This document shows positions 36,301 to 45,230 of a stretch of 64,000 nt of DNA, in pieces. The DNA is taken from positions 38,000 to 101,999 of the forward strand of contig JANXYV010000115.1 of assembly GCA_025355875.1 (NCBI GenBank), given 5' to 3'. Within the stretch, counting starts at the first letter, position 1. Every line of letters starts with the position of its first letter. The stretch is from Prolixibacteraceae bacterium. GTDB taxonomy: Bacteria > Bacteroidota > Bacteroidia > Bacteroidales > Prolixibacteraceae. The notes under the pieces were generated by a model. The model did not search any database and was not told the origin of the DNA. It saw nothing but the letters and a program-made list of their open reading frames with translations. The position numbers were made by a program, and so were the translations under genes.

Positions 36301-36825
36301 CGGGTTTTCAATTCCTGAAAGATCTTTGTACCAGACCAGATCGGCATTTGGAATCGTCGGCGCAACGGTCGCATTGGCTTTCAACCATCCTCCGGAAATC
36401 TGCACCGAACCATAAATTCCGGCTTCACCGGTTCCCCAATCCGGATCGGAAGTGAGACGGATGGGATTGCCTGCGGCTCCGGATTCCTTGGCCGCTAAAA
36501 CTCCGCGATAAACTACTCCGCGTTTAAAAATATAGGTTTGTATTCCTGAACCAGCCTTGGCATTTCCGGTCGCGGCCGCATCCCAGGGATGATGTTTCCA
36601 GGCGCTTGTGGTACTTTGCCCGTCGTTACTGTCGTTCCCTCCTTCAAAATCGATGTACCTCACCGAACTGCCTTTCACCAATTGAAAGGCCAAAGGTGCC
36701 CATTGCAGATCTCCATTTGGAAGCACTTTGGCTTGTTGGGTTTCCCAGGAATAGCTGACTGGAGAAATCTGAGAAAAGACCGACAATGTAGAAATGAGCA
36801 TAAGAGTGAATAGAAAAATTCTCAT
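33355..36825 (-). CDS. T9SS-sorted beta-helix and LamG protein
   Basis: A 1156-residue secreted protein. After a signal peptide (about 1-18) a right-handed beta-helix covers about 50-640 (repeated N-rich turns such as GISGLTFGFTT and NNCTNLVIKNCKFQYL). A LamG-like sandwich lies at about 780-960 (DMTTNSFILETYFKTVEG), then a BACON-like domain, then a T9SS sorting domain (RVMPNPVSNQQLTI to the end). Beta-helix proteins of this size in such clusters are often polysaccharide lyases or epimerases; no lyase site can be assigned by eye. It should be displayed on the surface. Confidence 0.8.
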   Translation of the reverse strand: MRIFLFTLMLISTLSVFSQISPVSYSWETQQAKVLPNGDLQWAPLAFQLVKGSSVRYIDFEGGNDSNDGQSTTSAWKHHPWDAAATGNAKAGSGIQTYIFKRGVVYRGVLAAKESGAAGNPIRLTSDPDWGTGEAGIYGSVQISGGWLKANATVAPTIPNADLVWYKDLSGIENPTKVVCEVTSSETKRVYLARSPNYVNTPAEPMQKWWSFNAKTKTATALNLTDNQNFTWKDPNALKGGDVWATEDAIVMCTLWKQKISDYNPATKTITVSDPNFGGKDCKYYVENTPYLLDSPGEFYFDRNIGRLFIRLASDKDPNTTTIEVASKSSLISISGKNNIEISGLTFGFTTCDNVRFGQADGVPAIKLNNCTNLVIKNCKFQYLNGSIMANGTGKNLIISDNEMNFIDDFSILLNGPDEVFILRNKIFENGTRHLGRWYSSIPAIAGNLTIGEIAGNIIEHTWGNGINFTWGKAGDAANTVPFIRGLVHHNKVSHSLQGTNDYGGIESWQGGPVYTYNNISEDAQGWHYNWWVGNIMSLGYPFYFDGAFKQYVFNNIVKGTGWNRNSAAYNQVLGYYNMFVHNVAYNVASLTGSGDGNLSPDGQNYYLANASDSTQLQFDHTTRASGIPYESFGNNFFSGNAFQGTFLTNSPNSTRFKFNFDDFVNKLNSFTPDLGQVGYETSKRVFEKASAGDFRPTASSELIDRGVKFFAPFPLSSVVGEWNFCKHQADSSLIKGENFYFTSEFVNRETYNNFLKNHMKAFGLTATSFVKGNLEDFTEGALVFDGQQTFCSLNNATTSKTICNNLDMTTNSFILETYFKTVEGLKNGCLISKSGTSGNGYQLDLDGSGNVRFSILNNGAAAFSQSGSTAINDAKWHHILVEVNRATSVVNIYQDGILSKGATTGTIPASGVSLSNPADLLVGKNKDGNFFAGTLDFLRISKGTLAYAKTTMDELYKWEFNGPFLHDFAGNAPIGKRDAGALEKGEKLCQMSISSNPMNFGLEGGTKSFTVDAEKGFEITKKVGTFFTYTQTGNTVNVTVQGLVSGSRSGEIDILGCNETQRVTIVQQTILAINMQVQNEIRVMPNPVSNQQLTILVPEELKTSRARFMDMSGKLLAQNRLVSGENSVCISFPRGLYLLNISGQEVNYTTKILVN

Positions 36826-36852
36826 GGTTTTGTTAGTTCAGGTTTTTGAAAT

Positions 36853-38808
36853 TCATTTAATCCAGTTCTCGTAGTTCGATCCATGGGTAACCAATTTCCA
36901 GGCGTCGGTGCGGAAAGGCGCAGCGGGCAAGCCTTCCTTACTATAAAGATTTGAATCAGAAGGATTGTTCGACCAGGCGTAGCGCACAGCCACCGGATTT
37001 GCAACCTGATCACATCTTAAAATCACCTGATTGTTTTGAATCAAGGCTTTGGCAAAATGAAATTTCTGATCTGCGCCAGCGATTTCGAATCCTTTCAGGT
37101 AGCCGTATTTGTTGTGTACAACTAATCCTGAACCCGTATTTTTGAAACTGACCATCACTTTGTTGCCTTCAAATCTGGTTTCCGACATCATTGGACTGAG
37201 CACTTCGCCGACATTCTGCTGATAGGTATTTCTTAGGGCGAGATTGGCCAATCGACGGGCAACTTCGGTTTTATCGGTCGGATGAATGTTGGTCGAATCA
37301 CCTAGATCGATGGTGACCGCCATCGCCGTATTTGGTAAACTCAGCGCGGCAGTCTGTGATTCGCGCAGTTCTGCCCAGTCGCTTCCTCCGTGCTGGGTGT
37401 CCTGATTCAGCCGGTTCATGTTTGGCAGTTGTAACAGGTAAAAAGGAAATTCTCCGGAACAAAAATGTTTCCGCCAATCGGCAATCATCACCGGAATAAC
37501 TTTCCGGTATTGCTCGGCAAAAAGCACATTGTTCTCGCCCTGATACCAGATTGCGCCCTTGAACGGGAAATTGAAAATCGGGCTGAGCATGCCGTTGTAC
37601 AAGAGATTCGGATGAGCACTGGGCGTCCGGATCCACATGAAAAGCAGTTTTCCGATGCCCATTTTCCAATCACCGGCGAGCGATTGCTGCCAGTTTCCGG
37701 AACTCATTTTGAAATCGGTCGCAGGGTCAAGGAATCCGCCCCTTTCCCAGTAATCTTTGATGCGGATGGCAATCACATTCTTCCCGGGTTTCAGAATTTC
37801 GGCTTTTGCCTTGTATTCCTGAAGGTTGTCGCCCAATTTCCGGCCATTCAGGAATACCGTATTTTCATCGTCAATCCGACCGACATGAATGGTTAAATCA
37901 GCTTTCGAGACATTTTCCGGAAGCTTAATTTCGCGGCGAAACCAGGCCACTCCATCGAATCGGGGAAGTAAATCGTAGTCAAATTTCTGGGGCAACTGAA
38001 CCTTTTCCCATTTGGCATCATTGAATTCAGGTTTCCGCCAGGCCAGCGAATCTTCGACAATGCTGTCGCGATTGGCAATTCCAAGGTTCCGGAATAAATC
38101 ATCGTATTTTTTCTCCGTCGCCGAAAACCAGTTTTCAAGCTCAGTTTGTGTCAGATCGTGGTACCCGGAAAAATCAGGAATCGTATGCAGCGCCTCCGAT
38201 CCGGTCCAGGCTTCGATAAAAGTTCCACCCCAGTTGTCGTTAATCAAACCGACCGTCACATTCAGATCAGCGCTGAGTTTTTTCCCGAAATAATAAGCCA
38301 CTGCAGAGAAATCGCCGGAAGTTTCAGGAGAAGAAATTGCCCAGTTTCCGGAAGGAAAATCCTCAGCGGGTGAGGCGCTCATGACATTTGGAACTTTAAA
38401 TTGGCGGAGTTTTGGATTCAGGGAATTTGGAATTTCTGTTTTGGCAAACTTGCTGGATTTCAGATCAAACTGCATGTTCGACTGACCAGAACACAACCAT
38501 ACTTCACCAACCATCACATCGCTCAGGGTAATCTGGTTTTTGCCTTTCACAGTAAGTTCGTATGGTCCGCCTGCTTTCATTTCAGGAAGCGAAACCTTCC
38601 ATTTTCCGTCTTTTCCGGCGATTGCGGAAGCTTTTTTATTATTGAACGAAACTGAAACTTTTTCTCCGGTTTTTGCCCAGCCCCAAACGTGAACCGGCAC
38701 ATTTTGCTGGAGAACCATGTGATCGGAAAAAATACGGGGAAGACGAACCTGTGCCTGACTGGCAAAATAGAAAAACAGCGGAGATACCAGGAGAAATAAT
38801 TTGCGCAT
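36853..38808 (-). CDS. Sialate O-acetylesterase-type carbohydrate esterase
   Basis: A 651-residue exported SGNH esterase (signal peptide about 1-19). The family opening is RIFSDHMVLQQNVPVHVWGW. The nucleophile Ser is in WLCSGQSNMQFDL and the catalytic His in IHPTDKTEVARR. A jelly-roll insertion (about 270-370) is typical of this esterase family. Members in plant-glycan clusters remove acetyl groups from pectin or xylan. It is 27 bases upstream of the beta-helix gene and begins a probable transcript, as a terminator lies before it. Confidence 0.87.
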   Translation of the reverse strand: MRKLFLLVSPLFFYFASQAQVRLPRIFSDHMVLQQNVPVHVWGWAKTGEKVSVSFNNKKASAIAGKDGKWKVSLPEMKAGGPYELTVKGKNQITLSDVMVGEVWLCSGQSNMQFDLKSSKFAKTEIPNSLNPKLRQFKVPNVMSASPAEDFPSGNWAISSPETSGDFSAVAYYFGKKLSADLNVTVGLINDNWGGTFIEAWTGSEALHTIPDFSGYHDLTQTELENWFSATEKKYDDLFRNLGIANRDSIVEDSLAWRKPEFNDAKWEKVQLPQKFDYDLLPRFDGVAWFRREIKLPENVSKADLTIHVGRIDDENTVFLNGRKLGDNLQEYKAKAEILKPGKNVIAIRIKDYWERGGFLDPATDFKMSSGNWQQSLAGDWKMGIGKLLFMWIRTPSAHPNLLYNGMLSPIFNFPFKGAIWYQGENNVLFAEQYRKVIPVMIADWRKHFCSGEFPFYLLQLPNMNRLNQDTQHGGSDWAELRESQTAALSLPNTAMAVTIDLGDSTNIHPTDKTEVARRLANLALRNTYQQNVGEVLSPMMSETRFEGNKVMVSFKNTGSGLVVHNKYGYLKGFEIAGADQKFHFAKALIQNNQVILRCDQVANPVAVRYAWSNNPSDSNLYSKEGLPAAPFRTDAWKLVTHGSNYENWIK

Positions 38809-38831
38809 GATGGTTGAGTTGAGTATGAATC

Positions 38832-38874
38832 AAAAATACTAATGGATGAGATTGAAATCGATCTCATCCATTAG
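38832..38874 (-). terminator. Terminator inside the glycan cluster
   Basis: CTAATGGATGAGAT (38839-38852) and ATCTCATCCATTAG (38861-38874) form a perfect 14-base stem with an 8-base loop; on the minus strand a TATTTTTG run follows. It would separate the genes from 42395 downwards from the esterase gene. A second small palindrome, TCCCGAATACTCGGGA, lies at 38906-38921. Confidence 0.78.
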
Positions 38875-38933
38875 CTATAACAATATGAAACAGGTTTTCA
38901 CCTAATCCCGAATACTCGGGACGATATAATTTA

Positions 38934-39842
38934 CTAGAGGTATCCCCAGTTTTTCATGATTTTTAAATCTTCTTCGATGCAGGCCAGCGGCGCTTTTCCC
39001 TGGTAGGCTTCCTGTTCAACAATGTACACCTGGGTTCCCCCGGTTTTCCGGCAAATGTCGAGGACTTCCTTTACCGGAATAATTCCTTTTCCAAGAATGG
39101 CGCTTTCGTATTTTTCGGCATTGGTCGAGGCAATCTCGTCTTTCACGTGGATCAGTTCGAATTTGCCGGGATATTTGCCGATCACATCGAGCGCTTTGGC
39201 ACCGCCGATGTACATGTTCCCGATGTCGAGCTGCATCACTACCTTGTTGACATCGAGGGTTTTCATCATGATATCGAAAAGTTTCATCCCATTCAGTTCC
39301 GCAGTGAATTCGGCCCAATGGTTGTGGTACCCGAATTTCATTCCCGACTTCTTGCACAAATCACCGCATTTGGCAAACACATCGAGGTAAACCATCAGAT
39401 CGTCGTAGGTTTTCCGCATGCTTTCGTCCATCCAGGGGCTGATCACGTATTTTTGGCCCATGACTGCCGCATCTTCAACGGTCTTTTTCCATGAATCGGA
39501 GAAATCTTTTTTGGCGGTATTCCAATGGTCTTTTCCCATGACCGTGTGCCCCGATGGCATTTTCAGACCCAGGTCGTCAAGCACTTTCCTGAATTCTTTG
39601 GCGGTGTATCCGTAGAATTTCTGGTCGACATAATTGGCGTGTTCAACCTGTTTGTATCCCATTTTGGCGACCTGTTTCAGGGTTCCAAGCGGATCTTTTT
39701 TCATGTCGTCCCGAACGGAATAGAGCTGGATGCCAATTATTTCTGAAGGTTTCAATGCAGCAAATGCAGTTTTCGACAAGAAAGCAGTTCCGGCCAACAA
39801 AACAGCACTGTTTTGGATAAATGAACGGCGTGATGTTTTCAT
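38934..39842 (-). CDS. Sugar phosphate isomerase/epimerase-type protein with Tat signal
   Basis: A 302-residue TIM-barrel protein of the xylose isomerase-like AP endonuclease 2 superfamily. It begins with a twin-arginine signal (TSRRSFIQN), so it is exported folded, probably with a metal. Typical segments are IGIQLYSVRDDMKKDP, MKFGYHNHWAEF and VVMQLDIGNMYIGG, with the metal ligands His, Asp and Glu. Exported members of this family are common in glycan-catabolic clusters, but the substrate is rarely known. The esterase gene lies 10 bases upstream. Confidence 0.85.
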   Translation of the reverse strand: MKTSRRSFIQNSAVLLAGTAFLSKTAFAALKPSEIIGIQLYSVRDDMKKDPLGTLKQVAKMGYKQVEHANYVDQKFYGYTAKEFRKVLDDLGLKMPSGHTVMGKDHWNTAKKDFSDSWKKTVEDAAVMGQKYVISPWMDESMRKTYDDLMVYLDVFAKCGDLCKKSGMKFGYHNHWAEFTAELNGMKLFDIMMKTLDVNKVVMQLDIGNMYIGGAKALDVIGKYPGKFELIHVKDEIASTNAEKYESAILGKGIIPVKEVLDICRKTGGTQVYIVEQEAYQGKAPLACIEEDLKIMKNWGYL

Positions 39843-39852
39843 AGTTTATGGT

Positions 39853-40719
39853 TTAATATTGATGAAAGGACTGTGACACAAAATCAAGAACTTCGGGCAA
39901 AGCTTCGCGCCAGTATGTCCAGGTATGTTTTCCTTCGCGCATCCTGAATTCATGTGGAATATCCCTTTTATGAATGGTAAGATGAAGCAGACTGTTGCCT
40001 TCAATCAAAAAATCATCTTCTCCGCAGTCGATGTACCAGCGAACACTTTTTAACTGTTCTACAGGCATTGTTTTAAACAATTCTGTTGCACTGTGCTGCT
40101 CAAAATATTTTTGTTTGGCATCGTCCGAAAGTCCTTCAAGTTGTTTTTCCCACGGACGGGCAAGATCTTCAATAGTCAGAGGACCGGTATAGGCGCTCAA
40201 TGGACAAGATGAAGAAAATAATTCAGGATGATGGAGGGCATACATAAAAGATCCGCCGCCACCCATGGATAATCCTGCAATGGCGCGGTAGCGTTTCTCC
40301 TGACGGATGCGATACGTTTTCTCAATAGTAGGGATGAACTCCTGGAAGAAAAAATCTTCGTAGTTCCAGTCACCTTTGGGACTGTTGAAATAGCCGCGCT
40401 GACCGGTATTTCCATCGGGCATCACGATGATCATTGCGGTACATTTCCCTTCGGCAATGGCTTTGTCAGTGATGTTTTTCACTTCACCAAACTGCACCCA
40501 TCCGGTTTGGTCGTCGCCGGAGCCATGCAACAAGTACAAAACCGGGTAGCTGCGCTGCGAAGTTTCGTAGTCAGGCGGGAGATAGATCGCATACTTGCGG
40601 TCCATTTTCAGGATTTTACTGGGCATCGACAGGTTGTCGGAAACTTTGCTGCCTTGAGCAAGAAGTAATGCGGTACTGAATAGAAGCATCATCAAAGTCG
40701 AAAGAATCAGTCTTTTCAT
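39853..40719 (-). CDS. CE1/esterase D-type alpha/beta hydrolase, secreted
   Basis: A 288-residue exported esterase (signal peptide about 1-22). The catalytic triad is visible: Ser151 in AIAGLSMGGGG, Asp in DCGEDDF near 243, and His in GKHTWTYWREALP near 268. YLLHGSGDDQTGW forms the oxyanion loop. The fold matches CE1 feruloyl or acetyl xylan esterases and trehalose mycolyltransferase-like enzymes. In this cluster it probably removes an ester from the pectic substrate. Confidence 0.87.
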   Translation of the reverse strand: MKRLILSTLMMLLFSTALLLAQGSKVSDNLSMPSKILKMDRKYAIYLPPDYETSQRSYPVLYLLHGSGDDQTGWVQFGEVKNITDKAIAEGKCTAMIIVMPDGNTGQRGYFNSPKGDWNYEDFFFQEFIPTIEKTYRIRQEKRYRAIAGLSMGGGGSFMYALHHPELFSSSCPLSAYTGPLTIEDLARPWEKQLEGLSDDAKQKYFEQHSATELFKTMPVEQLKSVRWYIDCGEDDFLIEGNSLLHLTIHKRDIPHEFRMREGKHTWTYWREALPEVLDFVSQSFHQY

Positions 40720-40793
40720 AGTTTTATCGTTTTAGTTGTAAGTTATGATCCAAAGTAATGCAAAAGTTATCAATGATTGTACAAAAAATCTGA

Positions 40794-42395
40794 TTAACCT
40801 CTCCATGGACGATGTCTTTTCAGATCGCCTGACAGAATATCACAGGCAATGTTCACATCTTCTACCATCTGGAAATCGTACATACCGGCACAGACAAAAT
40901 CGGCACCGTTTTCGAAAGCATATCGAAATCCATCTTTTGGAAGAATAGCTCCGGCTGCCATCACTTTGAACCCAATAACCGGTTCTTTCAGTTCGTTGAT
41001 GTAACGGGTGGTTTCTTCAGGCGAGAAATCGAATTTATTGTCGTGCCATTCGGGGTTATTGGCGCTCCAGTAATTGTGGTGGTGCATGGTTTTCATCCAG
41101 AAATCAGTTTGAAAACCGGCATCCACGCAGGCTTTCATGGTTTCAATTTTGTGGGCACCAATTCCGACCAGCAATCCGTTCTGGCGAACATAATCCATCA
41201 CTTTGGCAATCACATCGGGCTTTCCATTGCCCATGTAATAGTCAGCCGTTTCGCCCTGGATATAGCATGCCACAGCTCCGGTGTCAATTGCTTTCTTGAC
41301 TTTGTCCATGTAGTCGTTAATTGGCATTGGCCTGGCACCTTTGTCATAGTAGAGCAGTCCGGCGCAATCGGAAATGAACTGAATTTTACCAATGCCCCGT
41401 TTCCAGTATTCGTCAATCAGTGCACATAAAATGGGATTAGTCAGCAGGGTATTGATCCCGCATTTTTCGGCCAGCAACAGGGTTGCAAATATCTTTTCCT
41501 TTTGATGATAAGCTTTCACCAGTTGTGAAACGTAAATCAGGTCGCGTGAGTGTGCCCATCCCGATAACAGGTTTCCACCCAAAATCAGTTTACTGAAGGG
41601 GATATCCTTAATTTTGCCCATCGGAATATTGCCTTTCAGCTCTTTCAGGCTGGCAATGTTCAGAGTTTTGGCACTGGCACCGGTAACCGCATCAACCAGG
41701 TTGCGTTCTTCGTAGCTTTCCCATTTTGTTTTTTCGTACAAGGCATAACCAAAGGCACCCATCACCGGAAGTGCAGACAGTCCTTTGATTAAAGTTCTTC
41801 GGTCGAGAGCAGCATGCTGCATAACTTCTTCCTGGTTCACAACTGGCTTTGGCTCGGGTTTAATCTCACTTTGTTTGGCCTGATCAACTTTGGTGCTAGC
41901 TTGAATTGATCTGTTCCTTTTCAGAAGATGTTCAAGGCCAAGGTATTTTCCGGTAGGGAATAGTAGCAATATGAGAACTGCAAAGAGTTCGACCAGATTT
42001 TTATTCACTACCAGGTAGTGACCTTCGTTGATAACTCCAAAATCGTTTGTAATGAATGGTGGGTTGGCAAGCCAATAGAGAAAAAGCAGCGACATACCTA
42101 TGACTGTAAAGATACGCTCAAAAATTCCCAGCATCAGGGTGAGTCCAACTACGATTAATCCAATAATGTTGATCCAGTCAACCATCGTTAACACCATTGG
42201 CGTGGCTGCCATCCAGTGAAAAACAGGTGCAAAGATCCATCCTGAAAGCTGAAGGTAATCAGCTGAAGTCCAGTTGGGGATCAGAAGTTTGGCAATGCCT
42301 TCGTAGAGGAAATGCCAGCCAATAGAAAGGCGTAGGGCAAAAAGAGCGTAAAGACGGATGCCTTTCAGTTCAAGAGGGCTTGTCAGTTTTTTCAT
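40794..42395 (-). CDS. DoxX-like membrane domain fused to an exported TIM-barrel domain
   Basis: A 533-residue fusion in one frame. Residues 1-150 are a four-helix DoxX/TQO-type membrane domain (LRLSIGWHFLYEGIAKLL; LVELFAVLILLLFPTGKYLG). A charged linker (about 155-195) leads to a Tat-like ARDRR-type site, here LDRRTLIKGLSALPV at 198-212, in the middle of the protein. Residues about 260-533 form a TIM barrel related to aldo/keto reductase-like exported proteins (SKLILGGNLLSGWAHSRDL). The barrel would sit outside the inner membrane, tied to a domain that in relatives handles quinols or small thiols. I know no function for this combination. Confidence 0.78.
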   Translation of the reverse strand: MKKLTSPLELKGIRLYALFALRLSIGWHFLYEGIAKLLIPNWTSADYLQLSGWIFAPVFHWMAATPMVLTMVDWINIIGLIVVGLTLMLGIFERIFTVIGMSLLFLYWLANPPFITNDFGVINEGHYLVVNKNLVELFAVLILLLFPTGKYLGLEHLLKRNRSIQASTKVDQAKQSEIKPEPKPVVNQEEVMQHAALDRRTLIKGLSALPVMGAFGYALYEKTKWESYEERNLVDAVTGASAKTLNIASLKELKGNIPMGKIKDIPFSKLILGGNLLSGWAHSRDLIYVSQLVKAYHQKEKIFATLLLAEKCGINTLLTNPILCALIDEYWKRGIGKIQFISDCAGLLYYDKGARPMPINDYMDKVKKAIDTGAVACYIQGETADYYMGNGKPDVIAKVMDYVRQNGLLVGIGAHKIETMKACVDAGFQTDFWMKTMHHHNYWSANNPEWHDNKFDFSPEETTRYINELKEPVIGFKVMAAGAILPKDGFRYAFENGADFVCAGMYDFQMVEDVNIACDILSGDLKRHRPWRG

Positions 42396-42407
42396 GGTTA
42401 GTTAGGT

Positions 42408-45158
42408 TTATTTCTGATACTTTGACTCAAACGAATATTCGCCCGACCCAGCCCCGAAGATAGCATATCCGTCGCGAAATGCAATGAATTTCAATCCGGA
42501 AGATTTTTCGCTGGGTTGATCACTTTCCAAAACAGGTTTTTCGGGCAACGAAGGCACATAGATGGTTGCAGTAGTATTAGCCGGAATCGTCACCTTCAGG
42601 AAAAACCGGGTTCCTTCAATCTTCCAATCGCTCGAAATTCGTCCGACCACTGCATCGTAATGTCCTTTGGCCCAAGTCAAATCTCCTGCGGGCTGAGGTT
42701 TTATTTCGAATTTTGTGAATCCGGGCGCAGTTGAATTTATTCCCAATAATGATTTGTAATACCATTCTGAAATGGAGCCGAACATCGGGTGGTTCTGCGA
42801 TGAAACGGTATCGGGATATTGCCAGGTTTCGTAAAGTGTGGTGGCTCCGTGTGCCAGCATGTTTCCCCAGCTAGGGAAAGTGCGCTGATTGGCAACCGTG
42901 TAGGAAACTTCGTTTCGGTTTTCCTTTCTGAAAAATTCGAACAAAAACTTGGTCCCAAAAATTCCGGTTGAAAGATGTCCGTGATGTTTGTCGTAAATTT
43001 CAAGGAGAAGCCGATCGACTGCGTTTGCTTTTTCATTTTCAGGAACCAGGTCGTAATAGAGTGAAATCAACTGTGCGGCCTGTGTTCCCGAGTCGAAAAC
43101 ACCGGTTCCGGGCTTCAGAAAGGTTTTTACAAAGCTGGTTTTGATTTCATCTGCCATTTTCCGGTAGCGTTCAGCATCCTCCTTTTTATTTAGAAGTGAA
43201 GCAAATTCTGCCAGGATGTTCACATGATGGTAATAAAATGCGATGGCCGAAAGTGCAACCGGCTTTTTATCAATGCTTTCGTGATCACCAATTTCATTTC
43301 TGATCAGGTAGTCCGGATTCACTGAATGGAAAAAATCGACCTGCTTTTTAAGGGCTTTGTAGTTTTTTTCGGCCGTGCTGATGTCGCCATAATAGTCGTA
43401 CAACACCTTCATCCCGAACGGAAAAGCCAGTTGCCATCCGAGTGGAGCGCCATTTTCGCTGATTCCCATGTTCGGAGCAATGGAGGTCACTTCGCCATTT
43501 GTTCGTACCTCGTTCACAAAATCCTGAACCACTTTGCGATAGAAATTACTCATATCAAAGTTATAGCTGAAGGCCTCGGCAGTTGCAACAATGTCACCTC
43601 CATAACCCAGCTTTTCGCGTGCAGGGCAATCGCTTTGAACACTGAAAACATTGCTTAGAAACGTCCATTTAGTCATTTCCTGAATCTGGTTAAACAGCTC
43701 ATTCGAACACTCAAAACTTCCGGTTTCCTGAAGATCAACATTCATGCGCAGACCTTCCACCGAATTCAGATCCGGTCTTCCGGGGAAACCGGTCACTTCA
43801 AGGTAACGAAAACTTGAAAAGGTAAATTCAGGTGTAAAAACTTCATCGCCTTCGCCTTTCAGAATATAGGTATTCACCATCATCGGATCTTTTGGGCAAC
43901 CGGGGCCGCCGTTCGCATTCCACATGGCTTTCAGCTGTGAGGTAATGATGGTCAGGTAATTGAGTGTTCCGTCGGCATGAATGTCTTCACCAACGCGCAT
44001 GGTCACCGTTGTTCCGGCACTTCCTGAAACTTTCAAACGCGGCATTCCTGCGAAATTCTGCCCGAAATCAAACAGGTAAACTCCAGGTTTTGGTTCGGTT
44101 ATTTTTACCGGTTTCAGGATTTTTGTCGCACGGATGGGTGGAATATAGCGCGCAATCAACTGTCCTTTCGGACCTGTTTCCACTTTCGCTTTTTGCCATT
44201 TACTATCATTAAAATTTGCAGTTGTCCAGCCTTTTTGTTCCAGACGGGCATCGTACCATTCGCCCAGGTAAACGCTGTTTTTTAGAACCGGACCATCGCC
44301 TGATTTCCAGCTTTCGTCAGTCACTGCGGTTTCGGTGGTGCCATCGGAATAGGTGATCCGGAGTTTCGCTTTCAGGCATGGTTTGCCCACGGTAAGGTAG
44401 TTCCGCAGATTCCATTGCTGGAAAAGATTGATGGGCATCGGGTTATACCAACCGTTTCCAAGCATCACACCAATCGCATTTTTACCTTTCCTCAGCAGAG
44501 AAGTAACATCGAATGTATTGTACATGATCTGTTTACCGAACTGTGTCCAGGGCATATCGAGCATCTGGTCGTCGACCCGCTGTCCGTTGATGTACGCGAT
44601 TGAATAACCAAGACCGGCAATATACAAGCGTGCCGATTTCACTTCTTTTTTCACTTTGATCTCCTTCCGGAGAAGCGGATTGGGCGTTTCCCTGTAAAAA
44701 TCCTCATCTTTTGATGGCAACGGACGTTGATCTGAAATCCATTGCGCTTTCCAGTCAGAAGTTTTCATCATACTTGTTTCGAACCATGATGGCTGACTCC
44801 AGTCTGACGCTTCGCCTTTTTTATTCCAAACCCGGACCTTCCAGAAATAGCGTGTGAATGATTTCAGGGGTTTCCCGGCATAACGGATTCCGAAGGTTCT
44901 GTTACCCTGAATTTTGCCCGATTGCCAGCAGTTTCCGGCATCCGGCTTTTTCTGATCATCACTGACTATGATTTCAAAGGCAGTTTGGAGAGTTCCCCGC
45001 TCCTCGGATTGTAAAATCCAGCTAAACTCCGGAGTACAATTATCAAAACCCAATGGAGTCGATTGATGGTCGGTTTTCAGATGAACAACCTGAATACTGA
45101 AGGCATTGAGGTTGAACAGAACTGAACACAAAATAGCAGTTAAAATTTTCATGGACAT
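42408..45158 (-). CDS. GH78 alpha-L-rhamnosidase
   Basis: Releases terminal alpha-L-rhamnose. The 916-residue exported enzyme (signal peptide about 1-21) has the full multi-domain set: an N-terminal fibronectin-like domain (LGFDNCTPEFSWIL), the rhamnose-binding sandwich with FQQWNLRNYL, the CBM67-like segment, the (alpha/alpha)6 barrel with DCPAREKLGYGGD (general acid Asp) and the C-terminal sandwich (WAKGHYDAVVGRISSDWK). A second start at the third codon is equally possible. It is one of two GH78 genes in the cluster. Confidence 0.93.
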   Translation of the reverse strand: MSMKILTAILCSVLFNLNAFSIQVVHLKTDHQSTPLGFDNCTPEFSWILQSEERGTLQTAFEIIVSDDQKKPDAGNCWQSGKIQGNRTFGIRYAGKPLKSFTRYFWKVRVWNKKGEASDWSQPSWFETSMMKTSDWKAQWISDQRPLPSKDEDFYRETPNPLLRKEIKVKKEVKSARLYIAGLGYSIAYINGQRVDDQMLDMPWTQFGKQIMYNTFDVTSLLRKGKNAIGVMLGNGWYNPMPINLFQQWNLRNYLTVGKPCLKAKLRITYSDGTTETAVTDESWKSGDGPVLKNSVYLGEWYDARLEQKGWTTANFNDSKWQKAKVETGPKGQLIARYIPPIRATKILKPVKITEPKPGVYLFDFGQNFAGMPRLKVSGSAGTTVTMRVGEDIHADGTLNYLTIITSQLKAMWNANGGPGCPKDPMMVNTYILKGEGDEVFTPEFTFSSFRYLEVTGFPGRPDLNSVEGLRMNVDLQETGSFECSNELFNQIQEMTKWTFLSNVFSVQSDCPAREKLGYGGDIVATAEAFSYNFDMSNFYRKVVQDFVNEVRTNGEVTSIAPNMGISENGAPLGWQLAFPFGMKVLYDYYGDISTAEKNYKALKKQVDFFHSVNPDYLIRNEIGDHESIDKKPVALSAIAFYYHHVNILAEFASLLNKKEDAERYRKMADEIKTSFVKTFLKPGTGVFDSGTQAAQLISLYYDLVPENEKANAVDRLLLEIYDKHHGHLSTGIFGTKFLFEFFRKENRNEVSYTVANQRTFPSWGNMLAHGATTLYETWQYPDTVSSQNHPMFGSISEWYYKSLLGINSTAPGFTKFEIKPQPAGDLTWAKGHYDAVVGRISSDWKIEGTRFFLKVTIPANTTATIYVPSLPEKPVLESDQPSEKSSGLKFIAFRDGYAIFGAGSGEYSFESKYQK

Positions 45159-45230
45159 AGTTTAATTTTTTTGACTGGGCCGATTAGCTATTCATTTGAG
45201 GTTCAATATATATTATATTGACTATGAGTT

